Notes under the pieces: generated by a model
Seen by the model: only the letters and a program-made list of their open reading frames with translations
What the model was told of the DNA's origin: nothing
Databases searched by the model: none
Shown here: in pieces, positions 1 to 7,510 of the stretch
How positions within the stretch are numbered: the first letter of the stretch is position 1
How the letters are laid out: every line of letters starts with the position of its first letter
Assembly: GCA_963706685.1 (NCBI GenBank)
Contig: CAVPMY010000013.1
Coordinates: forward strand, 1 to 64,000
Source of the DNA: CADEEN01 sp963706685
GTDB lineage: Bacteria > Pseudomonadota > Gammaproteobacteria > Burkholderiales > Burkholderiaceae_C
DNA length: 64,000 nt
Reading direction: 5' to 3'
Position numbers and translations under genes: made by a program

Positions 1-112
1 CGGTCCAGTCGCCGCGCGGCCCGTACCACAGGGCCTGCAGCAACGGCGTTGCAAACGCGGGCAGCTCATCCCGCTGGAGGCCGAGCTCGAATGCATCCCG
101 TGGATCAGTCAT
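1..112 (-). CDS. Small conserved hypothetical protein, N-terminal part only
   Basis: An open frame begins with ATG at 112 and runs off the left edge of the window, giving 37 residues with no stop. The visible part begins MTDPRDAFELGLQRDEL and ends with a segment resembling ALWYGPRGDW. From memory this resembles the start of a family of roughly 100-residue cytoplasmic proteins of unknown function that carry a W-x-x-x-x-GDW motif. It starts 9 bases after the GFA-family gene ends, on the same strand, so the two are probably cotranscribed. I assign no function; the family link is a guess. Confidence 0.5.
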   Translation of the reverse strand, partial: MTDPRDAFELGLQRDELPAFATPLLQALWYGPRGDWT

Positions 113-121
113 GGCCGGCAA

Positions 122-628
122 TCATGCGCCACGTGGGGGTGTCGCCTTCAGGCTCCTGGCCTCGTGCCACTGCGCCAGGGACATGTCGGGATACTGGTCT
201 AAGCGCGGATCGCCGGCGCGCCCTTCGACCTCGACCCACGGCGCCTTGGACCGCACCAGGCAATGGACGTGTTCGGGCGGCGTCGGCAGCGGCGTGTCGA
301 TCGCACTGGCATGCGGGTGCACGAGGTCCGGCCAGGTCGGGTCCCACAGCCACAGCGCGCTGCCGCAGCGTGCGCAGAAGCAGCGTCTCGCGCTGCTCGC
401 GTGGCCACCCGTGCCGCGCTCGTTGGGCAAGCGCGCGCGGTAGATGCGCAGGTGTCGCTGGCCCCGCACCTTCATGGTCATCGTGGTGGCGCCCAGGTTG
501 ACCGCGAAGCCGTCGCCTCCGGCCGTCTTGCGGCAGATGGAGCAATAGCAGCGCATGAAAGGCACCGGCGAATCCGATTCGACCAAGAACTTCACGCTGC
601 CACAGTGGCATGAGCCTTCCAGATGCAT
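122..628 (-). CDS. GFA-family (glutathione-dependent formaldehyde-activating-like / CENP-V) zinc protein
   Basis: This 168-residue protein opens with MHLEGSCHCGSV and carries the cysteine groups of the GFA fold: CHCGS near residue 7, CYCSIC near 27-32, and CFCARCGS near 86-93. These are zinc ligands in the family. Family members include formaldehyde-glutathione adduct formers, but most have no proven substrate, so an enzyme activity is not claimed. The start at 628 is chosen because it places the first CxC motif where the family has it; the same frame stays open upstream into the IS21 end but that part is not protein-like. The IS21 element begins only about 37 bases upstream of the start, so the native promoter may have been lost. 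Confidence 0.85.
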   Translation of the reverse strand: MHLEGSCHCGSVKFLVESDSPVPFMRCYCSICRKTAGGDGFAVNLGATTMTMKVRGQRHLRIYRARLPNERGTGGHASSARRCFCARCGSALWLWDPTWPDLVHPHASAIDTPLPTPPEHVHCLVRSKAPWVEVEGRAGDPRLDQYPDMSLAQWHEARSLKATPPRGA

Positions 629-861
629 GAGATCCCTTCCAGGCGACCGTGGCCTGCATACGTGTGTCGGCGCCGATTCAAATCTGAGCCACCGTGCCGA
701 TCCAATATTGAGCCAGGGGTGGAAGCCGACATTGAGATGGTCGGCTGTGGATAAGTGTAGGTCTTTGCCTGGTTCGTTGATCTCCTCGGTGCTGTGCTGA
801 TCGCGCGGGGGAAGACGCGCAGGGCGTAGCCCGTAGCGGCTTTCCCCGCGCGGCGCCGGCT

Positions 862-1674
862 TCAGATGTTGTCGTCTGGCGGTTCTTGCTTGGCGCCTTT
901 GCGCGCTTGCTCGCGTGCTTTGATGCGCTTCTTGGCCTGGGCCGTGCTGCGGCTGAAGCGGATCGACTCGTTGCCCGTCTCCACGATGTGGCAGTGGTGC
1001 GTGAGCCTGTCCAGCAGCGCGGTGGTCATCTTCGCGTCGCCGAACACGCTGGACCATTCGGCGAAGTCCAGGTTGGTCGTGATCATCACGCTGGTGTGCT
1101 CGTACAGGCGGCTGAGCAGATGGAACAGCAGCGCCCCGCCGGCCTGGCTGAACGGCAGGTAGCCCAGCTCGTCGAGGATGACGAGATCCATGCGCAGCAG
1201 GCTCAAGGCAATGCGCCCGGCCTTGCCTTGCGCCTTCTCCTGCTCCAGCGCATTGACCAGATCGACCGTCGAGTAGAAGCGCACGCGCTTGCCATGCCGC
1301 GTGATGGCCGACACGCCGATGGCCGTGGCCAGGTGCGTCTTGCCCGTACCGGGTCCCCCGACCAGCACGACGTTGTGCGCGTCGTCGGTGAAGGCCGCCG
1401 TGGCCAGCGTGCCCACGAGCTTGCGATCCACCGGCGAGACCTCGAAGTCGAAGCCCGCCAGGTCGCGGTGCACCGGGAACCTCGCCGCGTGCATCTGGTG
1501 ACTCACCGAGCGCATGGCCCGGTCGGTGCCTTCGGCCTGCAGCAGGTGTTCGATCAGCCAGCGCGAGGACTCGATGCTCGCATTGCCGCCTTGCTCGACC
1601 AGATCGGCCCAGGCACCGGCCATGCCGTGCAGGCGCAGCTGTTTGAGCTCGACCATCACGTCACGCTGCGTCAT
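862..1674 (-). CDS. istB: IS21-family helper ATPase IstB
   Basis: The 270-residue protein is the AAA+ helper of IS21 transposition, which assembles on target DNA and stimulates the IstA transposase. It shows Walker A (GGPGTGKTHLA, around residue 103) and Walker B (LVILDELGYLP, around 165), a conserved NLDFAEW stretch, and a basic C-terminal tail. The start at 1674 (MTQRDVMVELKQL) is the usual IstB start; the longer frame from 1749 adds a low-complexity stretch. It overlaps the end of istA by 14 bases, a common coupling in this family. The protein looks intact. Confidence 0.95.
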   Translation of the reverse strand: MTQRDVMVELKQLRLHGMAGAWADLVEQGGNASIESSRWLIEHLLQAEGTDRAMRSVSHQMHAARFPVHRDLAGFDFEVSPVDRKLVGTLATAAFTDDAHNVVLVGGPGTGKTHLATAIGVSAITRHGKRVRFYSTVDLVNALEQEKAQGKAGRIALSLLRMDLVILDELGYLPFSQAGGALLFHLLSRLYEHTSVMITTNLDFAEWSSVFGDAKMTTALLDRLTHHCHIVETGNESIRFSRSTAQAKKRIKAREQARKGAKQEPPDDNI

Positions 1675-3220
1675 GGCCGGCCTCCACGGTGCTGTCGTTG
1701 GCGCTGTCGTCGGCGGCGTTGTCGGTACCGCCCGCGCGCAGGCTGTCATAGCGCGCCGTGTTGGCCAGCGGCGGCGTCGACGCCTGCAACTGCGTCGCGG
1801 CCGTCGGCGGCGCCGGCACCGCGTTCAGCCGCCCGAGCACGTTGACCACATGCTCCACGCTGACCTTGCCCGGCGGCCCGGTCTCCAGCGCCAATTCCAC
1901 CGCCACCAGCACCGCGTCCAGCCCGGCCGTCAGCACGATGGCCAGCACCTGCGCCATCACGCGGTCGCCACCCGGGTTGCGCAGCAGCCCTCGGCGCAGC
2001 CGCTGCAGCGGCTCGGGCATGTCGGCGAACGGCGCGCCGTTCCTCAGCGCACCGGGCTTTCTTTGCAGCAGCGGGATGTAGTGCTGCCAGTCGTAGCGCG
2101 TCTCGCCGGCGTTGCTCAGGCGCTCGTGACGGGCGACGATGTTGTCGTCGGCCACCACGACGACGCTGGCCGGGTACAGCCGCGTGCTGACCATCTGCCC
2201 GAACAACTCGCACGGCACCGAGTAGCGGTTGCGTGCCACCGACACCAGGCAGGTGCTCGATACGCGCGCCGGCTTCTCGACGTAGCCGTCGAACGGCGTG
2301 GGCATGGGCATCAGGTGCGGCCTCTCGTGCTCGAGCATCTCGGCCACGCTGAACTGCTCGTGCTCGGGGTGGCGCACCTCGTCCCACAGCGCCCGGCAGC
2401 GCTGGCCCAGCCAGGCGTTGAGTTCGGTGAAGCTGCCGAAGCGCTGCTTGGCCGCGTCGATCCAGATGCGCCGACGGCTGTCCTGCACGTTCTTCTCGAC
2501 GACGCCCTTCTCCCAGCCGCTGGCGACGTTGCAGAAGTCAGGGTCGACCAGGTAGTGCGCGCACATGGTCGCGAAGCGCTCGTTGACGATGCGGCCCTTG
2601 CCCTTCTTGACCTTGTCCACCGCCGTCTTCATGTTGTCGTAGATGCCGCGCCGGGCCACGCCACCCAGCGCCGCGAACGATCGGGTGTGGGCATCGAACA
2701 GCATCTCGTGGCCCTGGCTCGGGTAGGCCACCAGCCAGAACGCGCGGCTGGCGCACAGCTTCATGTGCGAGACCTGCGCGCGGTAGTAGATGCCGCCGAC
2801 CACCAGGCCTTCCTCGCTCCAGTCGAACTGGTAGGCCTCGCCGAGCTCGAAGGCCAGCGGCACGAAGGCGTTGGCCGACGCCCCTTGGCCTTCGCCCTGG
2901 CGCCACGCCCGGATGAAGTCGGTGACGCGGGTGTAGCCGCCGTCGTAGCCGGCGGCCTTGATCTCGGCGTACAGCGCCTTGGCCGTGCGGCGCTCGTGCT
3001 TGGGCCGCCGGGCGTCGGCCTTCAGCGCCTGCTTGAGCGCGTCGTGGAATGCGGTGAGCTTGTTCGGCTGCTCGCCGCGCCGGTACTTCGGCGGGCCATC
3101 GACCTGGCCGTGCAGCCACTTCGCAACCGTGTTGCGCGACAGCCCCGTGATGCGCGCAATCTCGCGCTCCGACTTGTTCTTCCGGCTATGCAAACGCCGG
3201 ATCCTGCCAATCATGTCCAT
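1661..3220 (-). CDS. istA: IS21-family transposase IstA
   Basis: This 519-residue transposase catalyses cut and strand transfer at the element ends. An N-terminal helix-turn-helix lies around residues 15-37 (SEREIARITGLSRNTVAKWL). The retroviral-integrase-type catalytic domain follows, with candidate acidic residues in QFDWSEEG, in YDNMKTAV and in GVVEKNVQD. A C-terminal beta-barrel-like segment follows near residues 330-400 (VARNRYSVP). The start at 3220 (MDMIGRIRRL) fits family members and lies inside the right terminal repeat region. Nothing suggests inactivation, so with istB this should be an autonomous element. Confidence 0.95.
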   Translation of the reverse strand: MDMIGRIRRLHSRKNKSEREIARITGLSRNTVAKWLHGQVDGPPKYRRGEQPNKLTAFHDALKQALKADARRPKHERRTAKALYAEIKAAGYDGGYTRVTDFIRAWRQGEGQGASANAFVPLAFELGEAYQFDWSEEGLVVGGIYYRAQVSHMKLCASRAFWLVAYPSQGHEMLFDAHTRSFAALGGVARRGIYDNMKTAVDKVKKGKGRIVNERFATMCAHYLVDPDFCNVASGWEKGVVEKNVQDSRRRIWIDAAKQRFGSFTELNAWLGQRCRALWDEVRHPEHEQFSVAEMLEHERPHLMPMPTPFDGYVEKPARVSSTCLVSVARNRYSVPCELFGQMVSTRLYPASVVVVADDNIVARHERLSNAGETRYDWQHYIPLLQRKPGALRNGAPFADMPEPLQRLRRGLLRNPGGDRVMAQVLAIVLTAGLDAVLVAVELALETGPPGKVSVEHVVNVLGRLNAVPAPPTAATQLQASTPPLANTARYDSLRAGGTDNAADDSANDSTVEAGHDAA

Positions 3221-3341
3221 GGTGATCACTCCTCGTCCTCTGCTGCACAAAAATGCAGCAGGGTAGGTTGAACACCTGGCTCAGTTTTGGGTCGGCACAA
3301 CCCTCAAAAGTGGCTCAGTTTTCGGTCGGCGCCAACACCAC

Positions 3342-3680
3342 ATGTCCCATGTGCTGGCGCATGCGGCTGAGTGGCTGGGACACCGCGATGGTTTGCCTTC
3401 CCAGGAGGCGTTTCCTGGATCGTCTCTCATCGAAGATCTGCGCGTTCTTGGCTTGAATTCCTGGCTGGAGCTCTTCGGAGGTGATCTGCGACGCCTCTAC
3501 GACGACAGTGGGCAGTTCACCAGCGCAAACGTTCTTGCGCTAACTTCGCATGTCGAACGCTTACTTTGGACGGTTCAGATCTGCCCGTGGGTGATGGAGG
3601 ATGGTGCCGCGTATGTCAGTGTTCCCATGGGCGAGGATGAGCGTCTACTGGCAATTCGGTCGCCTACCGTCCGTCGTTGA
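3342..3680 (+). CDS. Hypothetical protein abutting the IS end, possibly truncated
   Basis: A 112-residue frame begins with an ATG just 5 bases outside the right end of the IS21 element. Its composition is protein-like in the middle (for example LFGGDLRRLYDD and SHVERLLWTVQICPW), and base composition is less GC-rich than the surrounding core genes. I recognise no family. Because it abuts the insertion, it may be the 3' remainder of a longer gene whose start was removed or separated by the element. There is no clear ribosome binding site. It is equally possible that it is not translated. Confidence 0.3.
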   Translation: MSHVLAHAAEWLGHRDGLPSQEAFPGSSLIEDLRVLGLNSWLELFGGDLRRLYDDSGQFTSANVLALTSHVERLLWTVQICPWVMEDGAAYVSVPMGEDERLLAIRSPTVRR

Positions 3681-3991
3681 GAGGTTTTGCCCAGTTCAGG
3701 CTCCGTCGTCGCGCAACCAAAGTTGAACGGCCGATTCGAAGAGGACAGCTGCCTTACGGGTTCACGATCGGATGGACGGCTCACAGTCTGAAGCGGCAAG
3801 GCAGCTCATGACCTCATTGTTGCGTGTTATAGATGGGGCAAGAACGGGACTGTCGTCGTTCATGAGCGTTGTCGCAGGTCAGCGGGATCTCGCACTGGCT
3901 GCTGTACCCTTGCGCGGCGGCTTGGCGTTGAGAAGGAGCGCACCAAACCAGTCATTTGGCGTTCCGCAGAGATGGCACGAGGAGAGTTGGT

Positions 3992-4014
3992 CTGGGATAA
4001 ATCCTGGGATAAAT
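3992..4014. repeat. Short direct repeat, possible integrase arm-type sites
   Basis: CTGGGATAAAT occurs twice with a 12-base period (3992-4002 and 4004-4014), about 80 bases before the tRNA-His fragment. Tyrosine-recombinase islands often carry short repeated arm sites beside the attachment core. That role is inferred only from position. Confidence 0.35.
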
Positions 4015-4092
4015 TTGGGGAACGACGGGGTGCCGCAGGGGCCTCTTCCCTCTGAGCGTCATGATATGGTTGCCCTTCGATTCCCCAGGCGC

Positions 4093-4120
4093 TTGGGTTC
4101 GAGTCCCATCAGCCACCCCA
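4093..4120 (+). other. 3' end of a tRNA-His gene, probable attachment site of an integrated island
   Basis: The 28 bases end in TCCCATCAGCCACCCCA. They contain a T arm with loop TTCGAGT and a four-pair stem TGGG/CCCA, then an acceptor strand CAGCCAC, discriminator C and CCA. A C at the discriminator position, pairing with an extra 5' G, is diagnostic of tRNA-His, and this 3' end matches the sequence I know for proteobacterial tRNA-His. No D arm, anticodon arm or 5' acceptor strand lies upstream, so this is not a functional tRNA gene. Such 3' fragments are what site-specific integration into a tRNA gene leaves at the far boundary of the element. The intact gene should lie to the left of this window. 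Confidence 0.75.
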
Positions 4121-4374
4121 ACCCACATTGGCCCGAGTCACTCGAACTGGGTGCGAGCTTCAGCATGCGGTGATTGCCATCTGATCGTGGCGAACTGCTG
4201 CAGAACCTGAGCGGTTCCGCATCCGGGCTGCAATCTCTGGGCTTCACCAGCGTTCGAACACCGTCATGTTCCCTTGAAGGGCCGCGGTGCGACCTTTGAA
4301 CGACGGCCATGTCGTGGTTCAGCGCGCGCCGTATTTGCCGATCCACCCCGCGGCCGAATTGCAGAAGGACACAC

Positions 4375-5607
4375 ATGAGCACATTCGAGAACTGGACCTC
4401 ATGGAGCGCGCTGGGTCCGCCGGATACTCTGGTGCTGCTGGCCGCCGTGCTGGTCGTTGGCGCGTTGGCCGGTGAAGCGATCGCGCGATTGACGCGATGG
4501 CCACGCGTGGTGGGCTACACGCTGGCCGGATGGGCTGCGGCCCTGGGTGGTTTTGGCATCACGATGCCGCTGGCCAACAGCGCCCGCGTGTTGATCGATA
4601 TGGCGCTGGCATTGCTGCTGTTCGAGATCGGCAGCCGCGTGCGGCTGCGTTGGCTGCGCAACAACCCGGGCCTGCTCGCCACCAGCGCGCTGGAGTCGCT
4701 GGTGGCCGCTGTGGCTGTGTATGCAGCGCTGATTGCGCTGGGCCAGGCGCCCATGGTGGCGGCGGCCTGCGCGGTGTTGGCAATTCCGGCATCGGCCGCG
4801 GTCGCCGGCCGCGTGGCCCACGAGATCGGCGCCGAGGGCCAGGTCACGCAGCGCATGACCTATCTGACCGCGCTCAATACCCTGTACGGTGTGCTGGCGC
4901 TGGTCGTGTTGAAGGGCTGGATCGAAGCCGAGCGCCTGCCGGACATCGTGGCGGCTGTGCAAGCGCTGACCGTGTCTTCGCTCGGTGCCCTGCTGTTGGC
5001 CGCGTTGCTCGGCGGCGCCGTCTCGCTGGTCACGCGCCGCCTGGACGTGCGCAATGAGAGCGCGATGCTGCTCGTCATGGGCTTGGTCTTGCTGGCCGTC
5101 AGCACGGCGCGCTGGGTCGGTGTCTCGACGCTGCTGGTGCCGCTGCTCGCCGGACTGCTGCTGCGCAATGTCAGTGACCGGGCGTGGGTGTGGCCGCGCC
5201 ACTTCGGTACGGCCGGGGGGGTGCTGGTGTTGATGATGTTCGTGATGGTCGGCTCGGCTTGGTCCTGGCAGATCCTCGTTGCCGGATTTGCGGCGGCGAT
5301 GGCGCTGATCGCAGCGCGGGCCTTGAGCAAGATCGTGGTGGTGCTGCTGCTCAGCCGCTGGTCGCACCTGTCGTGGCGGCAGGGCGTCGCGCTGTCGCTG
5401 ACCTTGACGCCGCTGTCGGCCACGGCGCTGGTGATGTTGAGCGAGTTGTACCGTGCCTCGCCGGAGTTCGGCGCCAGCCTCGGGCCGATCGTGCTGACTG
5501 CCGTGGCGATGCTCGAGCTGGTGGGTCCCATCGTGGTGCAACTGGCGCTGCGTACGGCCGGCGACGTGGCCACCGCGGCGCCAGCGTCGCCGAAGGAGGC
5601 GTCATGA
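4375..5607 (+). CDS. Kef-type monovalent cation:proton antiporter (CPA2-like), transport domain only
   Basis: The 410-residue protein is almost entirely hydrophobic, with about 12 predicted membrane segments from residue 18 to 395, and matches the transport domain of Na+/H+ or K+/H+ exchangers of the CPA2 group. It has no C-terminal RCK (TrkA-N) regulatory domain, unlike KefB and KefC, which are over 600 residues. The start at 4375 follows an AAGGA ribosome binding site at good spacing; the longer frame from 4309 adds a basic, non-membrane stretch. The stop overlaps the next start (ATGA). It is the first gene of a six-gene overlapping operon with a gamma-glutamyl ligase and hydrolase, which suggests osmotic or thiol-linked ion control. 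The ion is unknown. Confidence 0.85.
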   Translation: MSTFENWTSWSALGPPDTLVLLAAVLVVGALAGEAIARLTRWPRVVGYTLAGWAAALGGFGITMPLANSARVLIDMALALLLFEIGSRVRLRWLRNNPGLLATSALESLVAAVAVYAALIALGQAPMVAAACAVLAIPASAAVAGRVAHEIGAEGQVTQRMTYLTALNTLYGVLALVVLKGWIEAERLPDIVAAVQALTVSSLGALLLAALLGGAVSLVTRRLDVRNESAMLLVMGLVLLAVSTARWVGVSTLLVPLLAGLLLRNVSDRAWVWPRHFGTAGGVLVLMMFVMVGSAWSWQILVAGFAAAMALIAARALSKIVVVLLLSRWSHLSWRQGVALSLTLTPLSATALVMLSELYRASPEFGASLGPIVLTAVAMLELVGPIVVQLALRTAGDVATAAPASPKEAS

Positions 5608-6728
5608 GCCTGGAGTCCTTTGCCACCTCGCGCGCGCTGACACTCGGCGTCGAGATCGAACTGCAGATCGTCAACACGCAGGACTTCGACCTCGCGCCGC
5701 ATGCTGCCGATCTGATGCGTGTGGTCCGCAATCAGCACTTGCGCGGCCACATCAGGCCGGAGATCACACGCAGCATGGTCGAGATGTCGACCGGCGTCTG
5801 TGACAGTCATGGCGATGTGCTGCAGCAGCTGAGCGAGACGCGCGATGCGATGGTGAGCGCGGCCAGGCGCCTCGAGGTCGGGCTGTGCGGCGGCGGCACG
5901 CATCCCTTCCAGCACTGGAAGCGTCAGCGCATTTACGAGACGCCGCGTTTTCACCAGGTGTCGGCGCTTTATGGCTACCTGTCCAAGCAGTTCACGATCT
6001 TCGGCCAGCATGTGCATGTGGGCTGCCCAGGGCCGGACCAGGCGCTGGTGCTGCTGCACGGCATGAGCCGCTACATCCCGCACCTGATCGCGCTGGCGGC
6101 GTCCTCGCCCTTCGTCCAGGGCGAGGACACCGGCTTCAACTCGGCGCGGCTGAACTCGGTCTTCGCGTTTCCGCTGTCGGGGCGCGCGCCGTTCGTGCAG
6201 CGCTGGGGCGATTTCGAGACCTATTTCAACAAGATGACCCACACCGGCGTCGTCGAAAGCATGAAGGACTTCTACTGGGACATCCGGCCCAAGCCCGAAT
6301 TCGGCACGATCGAGGTGCGCGTGCTCGACACGCCACTGACCATCGAGAAGGCCGCGGCGCTGGCCGGCCTGATCCAATGCATCGCACGCTGGTTGCGCGT
6401 CGAACACCCCTTCGAACTGAGCGAAGACGACTACCTGCCCTATGCGTTCAACCGCTTCCAGGCTTGCCGCTTCGGCCTGGACGGCACCTACGTCGACCCG
6501 AGCACCGGCGAGCACCGCATCCTGCGCGAGGATCTGTTGGCACTGTTCGAGCGCCTCGAGGTGCACGCGATGGAGCTGCGCGCCGAGGAAGCCATTCAGT
6601 ACCTGCGCACCGACGTCACAGGTTTTGGCAACGATGCAGCCTGGCTGCGCAAGCAGTACGAGCGCGAGCACCAGTTGTCCGAGGTCGTGCATCAGCAGAC
6701 ACTGCGCTGGGCTGGCACGGCGCAATGA
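5604..6728 (+). CDS. YbdK-type carboxylate-amine ligase (glutamate-cysteine ligase family 2)
   Basis: This 374-residue ATP-grasp-like enzyme belongs to the GCS2 family. It shows the N-terminal LTLGVEIELQIV motif (residues about 11-22), PEITRSMVEM, the central GQHVHVGC motif (near 136), and MKDFYWDIRPKPEFGTIEVRV (from about 220), all landmarks of the YbdK group. Family members ligate glutamate or another carboxylate to an amine with ATP; some form gamma-glutamylcysteine weakly, and the true substrate is usually unknown. A strong AAGGAGG site precedes the ATG, which overlaps the antiporter stop. The next gene is a gamma-glutamyl hydrolase, so this operon may both make and break a gamma-glutamyl compound. 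Confidence 0.9.
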   Translation: MSLESFATSRALTLGVEIELQIVNTQDFDLAPHAADLMRVVRNQHLRGHIRPEITRSMVEMSTGVCDSHGDVLQQLSETRDAMVSAARRLEVGLCGGGTHPFQHWKRQRIYETPRFHQVSALYGYLSKQFTIFGQHVHVGCPGPDQALVLLHGMSRYIPHLIALAASSPFVQGEDTGFNSARLNSVFAFPLSGRAPFVQRWGDFETYFNKMTHTGVVESMKDFYWDIRPKPEFGTIEVRVLDTPLTIEKAAALAGLIQCIARWLRVEHPFELSEDDYLPYAFNRFQACRFGLDGTYVDPSTGEHRILREDLLALFERLEVHAMELRAEEAIQYLRTDVTGFGNDAAWLRKQYEREHQLSEVVHQQTLRWAGTAQ

Positions 6729-7510
6729 AGGACAGGCCGCTGCGCATCGGCCTGTCGGCCCGCCTGCTGCACAAGGTGCCGGCTGAAATGGGGTTTCGAG
6801 GCAAGACGCTGCAATACCTCGAGCAAAGCGTATCGCACTGGATCCTCGCCCACGGCGCGCTGGCGTTGATGGTGCCGACGCTGGGCTACGACGCCGAGGT
6901 CTCGCGGCGAAAGATCTCAGTGCGCGAAGTCGTCGAGCTGCTCGATGGGCTCGTGCTGCAGGGCGGCGCCGACGTCAACCCGCAGACCTATGGCCAGAAA
7001 ACGCTGCGGCCGGAGTGGAACGGCGACGTAGTCCGCGACCGCTACGAGATGGAATTGATCGAAGGTTTCCTCTCGGCAGGCAAGCCGCTGTTGGGCATCT
7101 GCCGCGGCTGCCAGTTGCTCAACGTCGCCTTCGGCGGCACGCTGGTGCAGGATCTGCCTTCCCAACGCCCGGAAGTGAAGACGCATGTCGATGCCCATCT
7201 CTACGACGAATGCCACCACGGCGTTGAATTCGTCAGTGGCACAAGGTTGGCAGAAATCTACCCCGAGGGCTCGACGGCCGTCGTCAACAGCATCCACCAC
7301 CAGGCCATCGACCGCCTGGGCGGTGACTTGCAGGTTGAAGCGCGCAGCACCGACGACGGGGTGGTCGAGGCGATCCGCGCCACCGGTTCGACACCGGTTT
7401 TCGCCGTACAGTGGCACCCCGAGTTTCAGCGCGGACGGCCCGACCGGCTCGATCCCGATCCCATCATGGACGATTTCCTGCGCACGGCCAAAGAGCGTCG
7501 CACCTCATGA
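6725..7510 (+). CDS. Class I glutamine-amidotransferase-like gamma-glutamyl hydrolase (PuuD/peptidase C26 family)
   Basis: The 261-residue protein carries the nucleophile elbow GICRGCQLLN, with the catalytic Cys near residue 120, a preceding GLVLQGGADVNP motif, and the His-Glu pair in VQWHPEFQ (near 235), which completes a Cys-His-Glu triad. This family hydrolyses gamma-glutamyl amides, such as gamma-glutamyl-GABA in putrescine breakdown. The C-terminal residues DPDPIMDDFL resemble PuuD-like proteins. Its start overlaps the ligase stop (ATGA). No putrescine genes are nearby; the neighbours are ion transporters, so the substrate is probably the product of the upstream ligase. That link is inference. 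Confidence 0.9.
   Translation: MKDRPLRIGLSARLLHKVPAEMGFRGKTLQYLEQSVSHWILAHGALALMVPTLGYDAEVSRRKISVREVVELLDGLVLQGGADVNPQTYGQKTLRPEWNGDVVRDRYEMELIEGFLSAGKPLLGICRGCQLLNVAFGGTLVQDLPSQRPEVKTHVDAHLYDECHHGVEFVSGTRLAEIYPEGSTAVVNSIHHQAIDRLGGDLQVEARSTDDGVVEAIRATGSTPVFAVQWHPEFQRGRPDRLDPDPIMDDFLRTAKERRTS

Larger units (their letters stand above)
665..3337 (-). mobile_element. IS21-family insertion sequence, complete
   Basis: The element holds istA and istB and is bounded by imperfect inverted repeats. The left end reads TGTCGGCGCCGA at 665 and the right end, read inward on the other strand, TGTTGGCGCCGA from 3337. Each end carries more than one copy of a related unit ending in CTGAGCCA or similar (left: near 665-692, 693-715 and a weaker one to about 735; right: near 3277-3337). 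Multiple terminal repeats bound by the transposase are typical of IS21. I could not find a convincing target duplication: the flanks are catacgtg on the left and ccacatgt on the right, which match only partly. Confidence 0.9.
3681..4374. other. Gene-poor stretch with an attachment-site remnant
   Basis: No convincing gene is visible here. A 133-residue open frame at 3772-4173 runs straight through the tRNA-like sequence at 4093-4120 and has no family resemblance, so I leave it out. The stretch holds a direct repeat of CTGGGATAAAT at 3992-4002 and 4004-4014, and the tRNA-His 3' end copy described separately. From about 4121 onward the sequence becomes the leader of the antiporter operon, with an AAGGA ribosome binding site just before 4375. 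Confidence 0.6.

Noticed and set aside
665..3342. Target site duplication flanking the IS21 element
   Set aside because: The flanks share only a partial match (acgtg against acatg), which is not enough to claim a duplication.
3772..4173. Open frame of 133 codons next to the island boundary
   Set aside because: It runs through the tRNA-His fragment, has no family resemblance and no ribosome binding site, so it is probably chance.
4860..6725. Long minus-strand frame of 621 codons opposite the antiporter operon
   Set aside because: Its composition is Arg/Gln/His-rich shadow sequence, while the plus-strand genes are recognisable enzymes and transporters.
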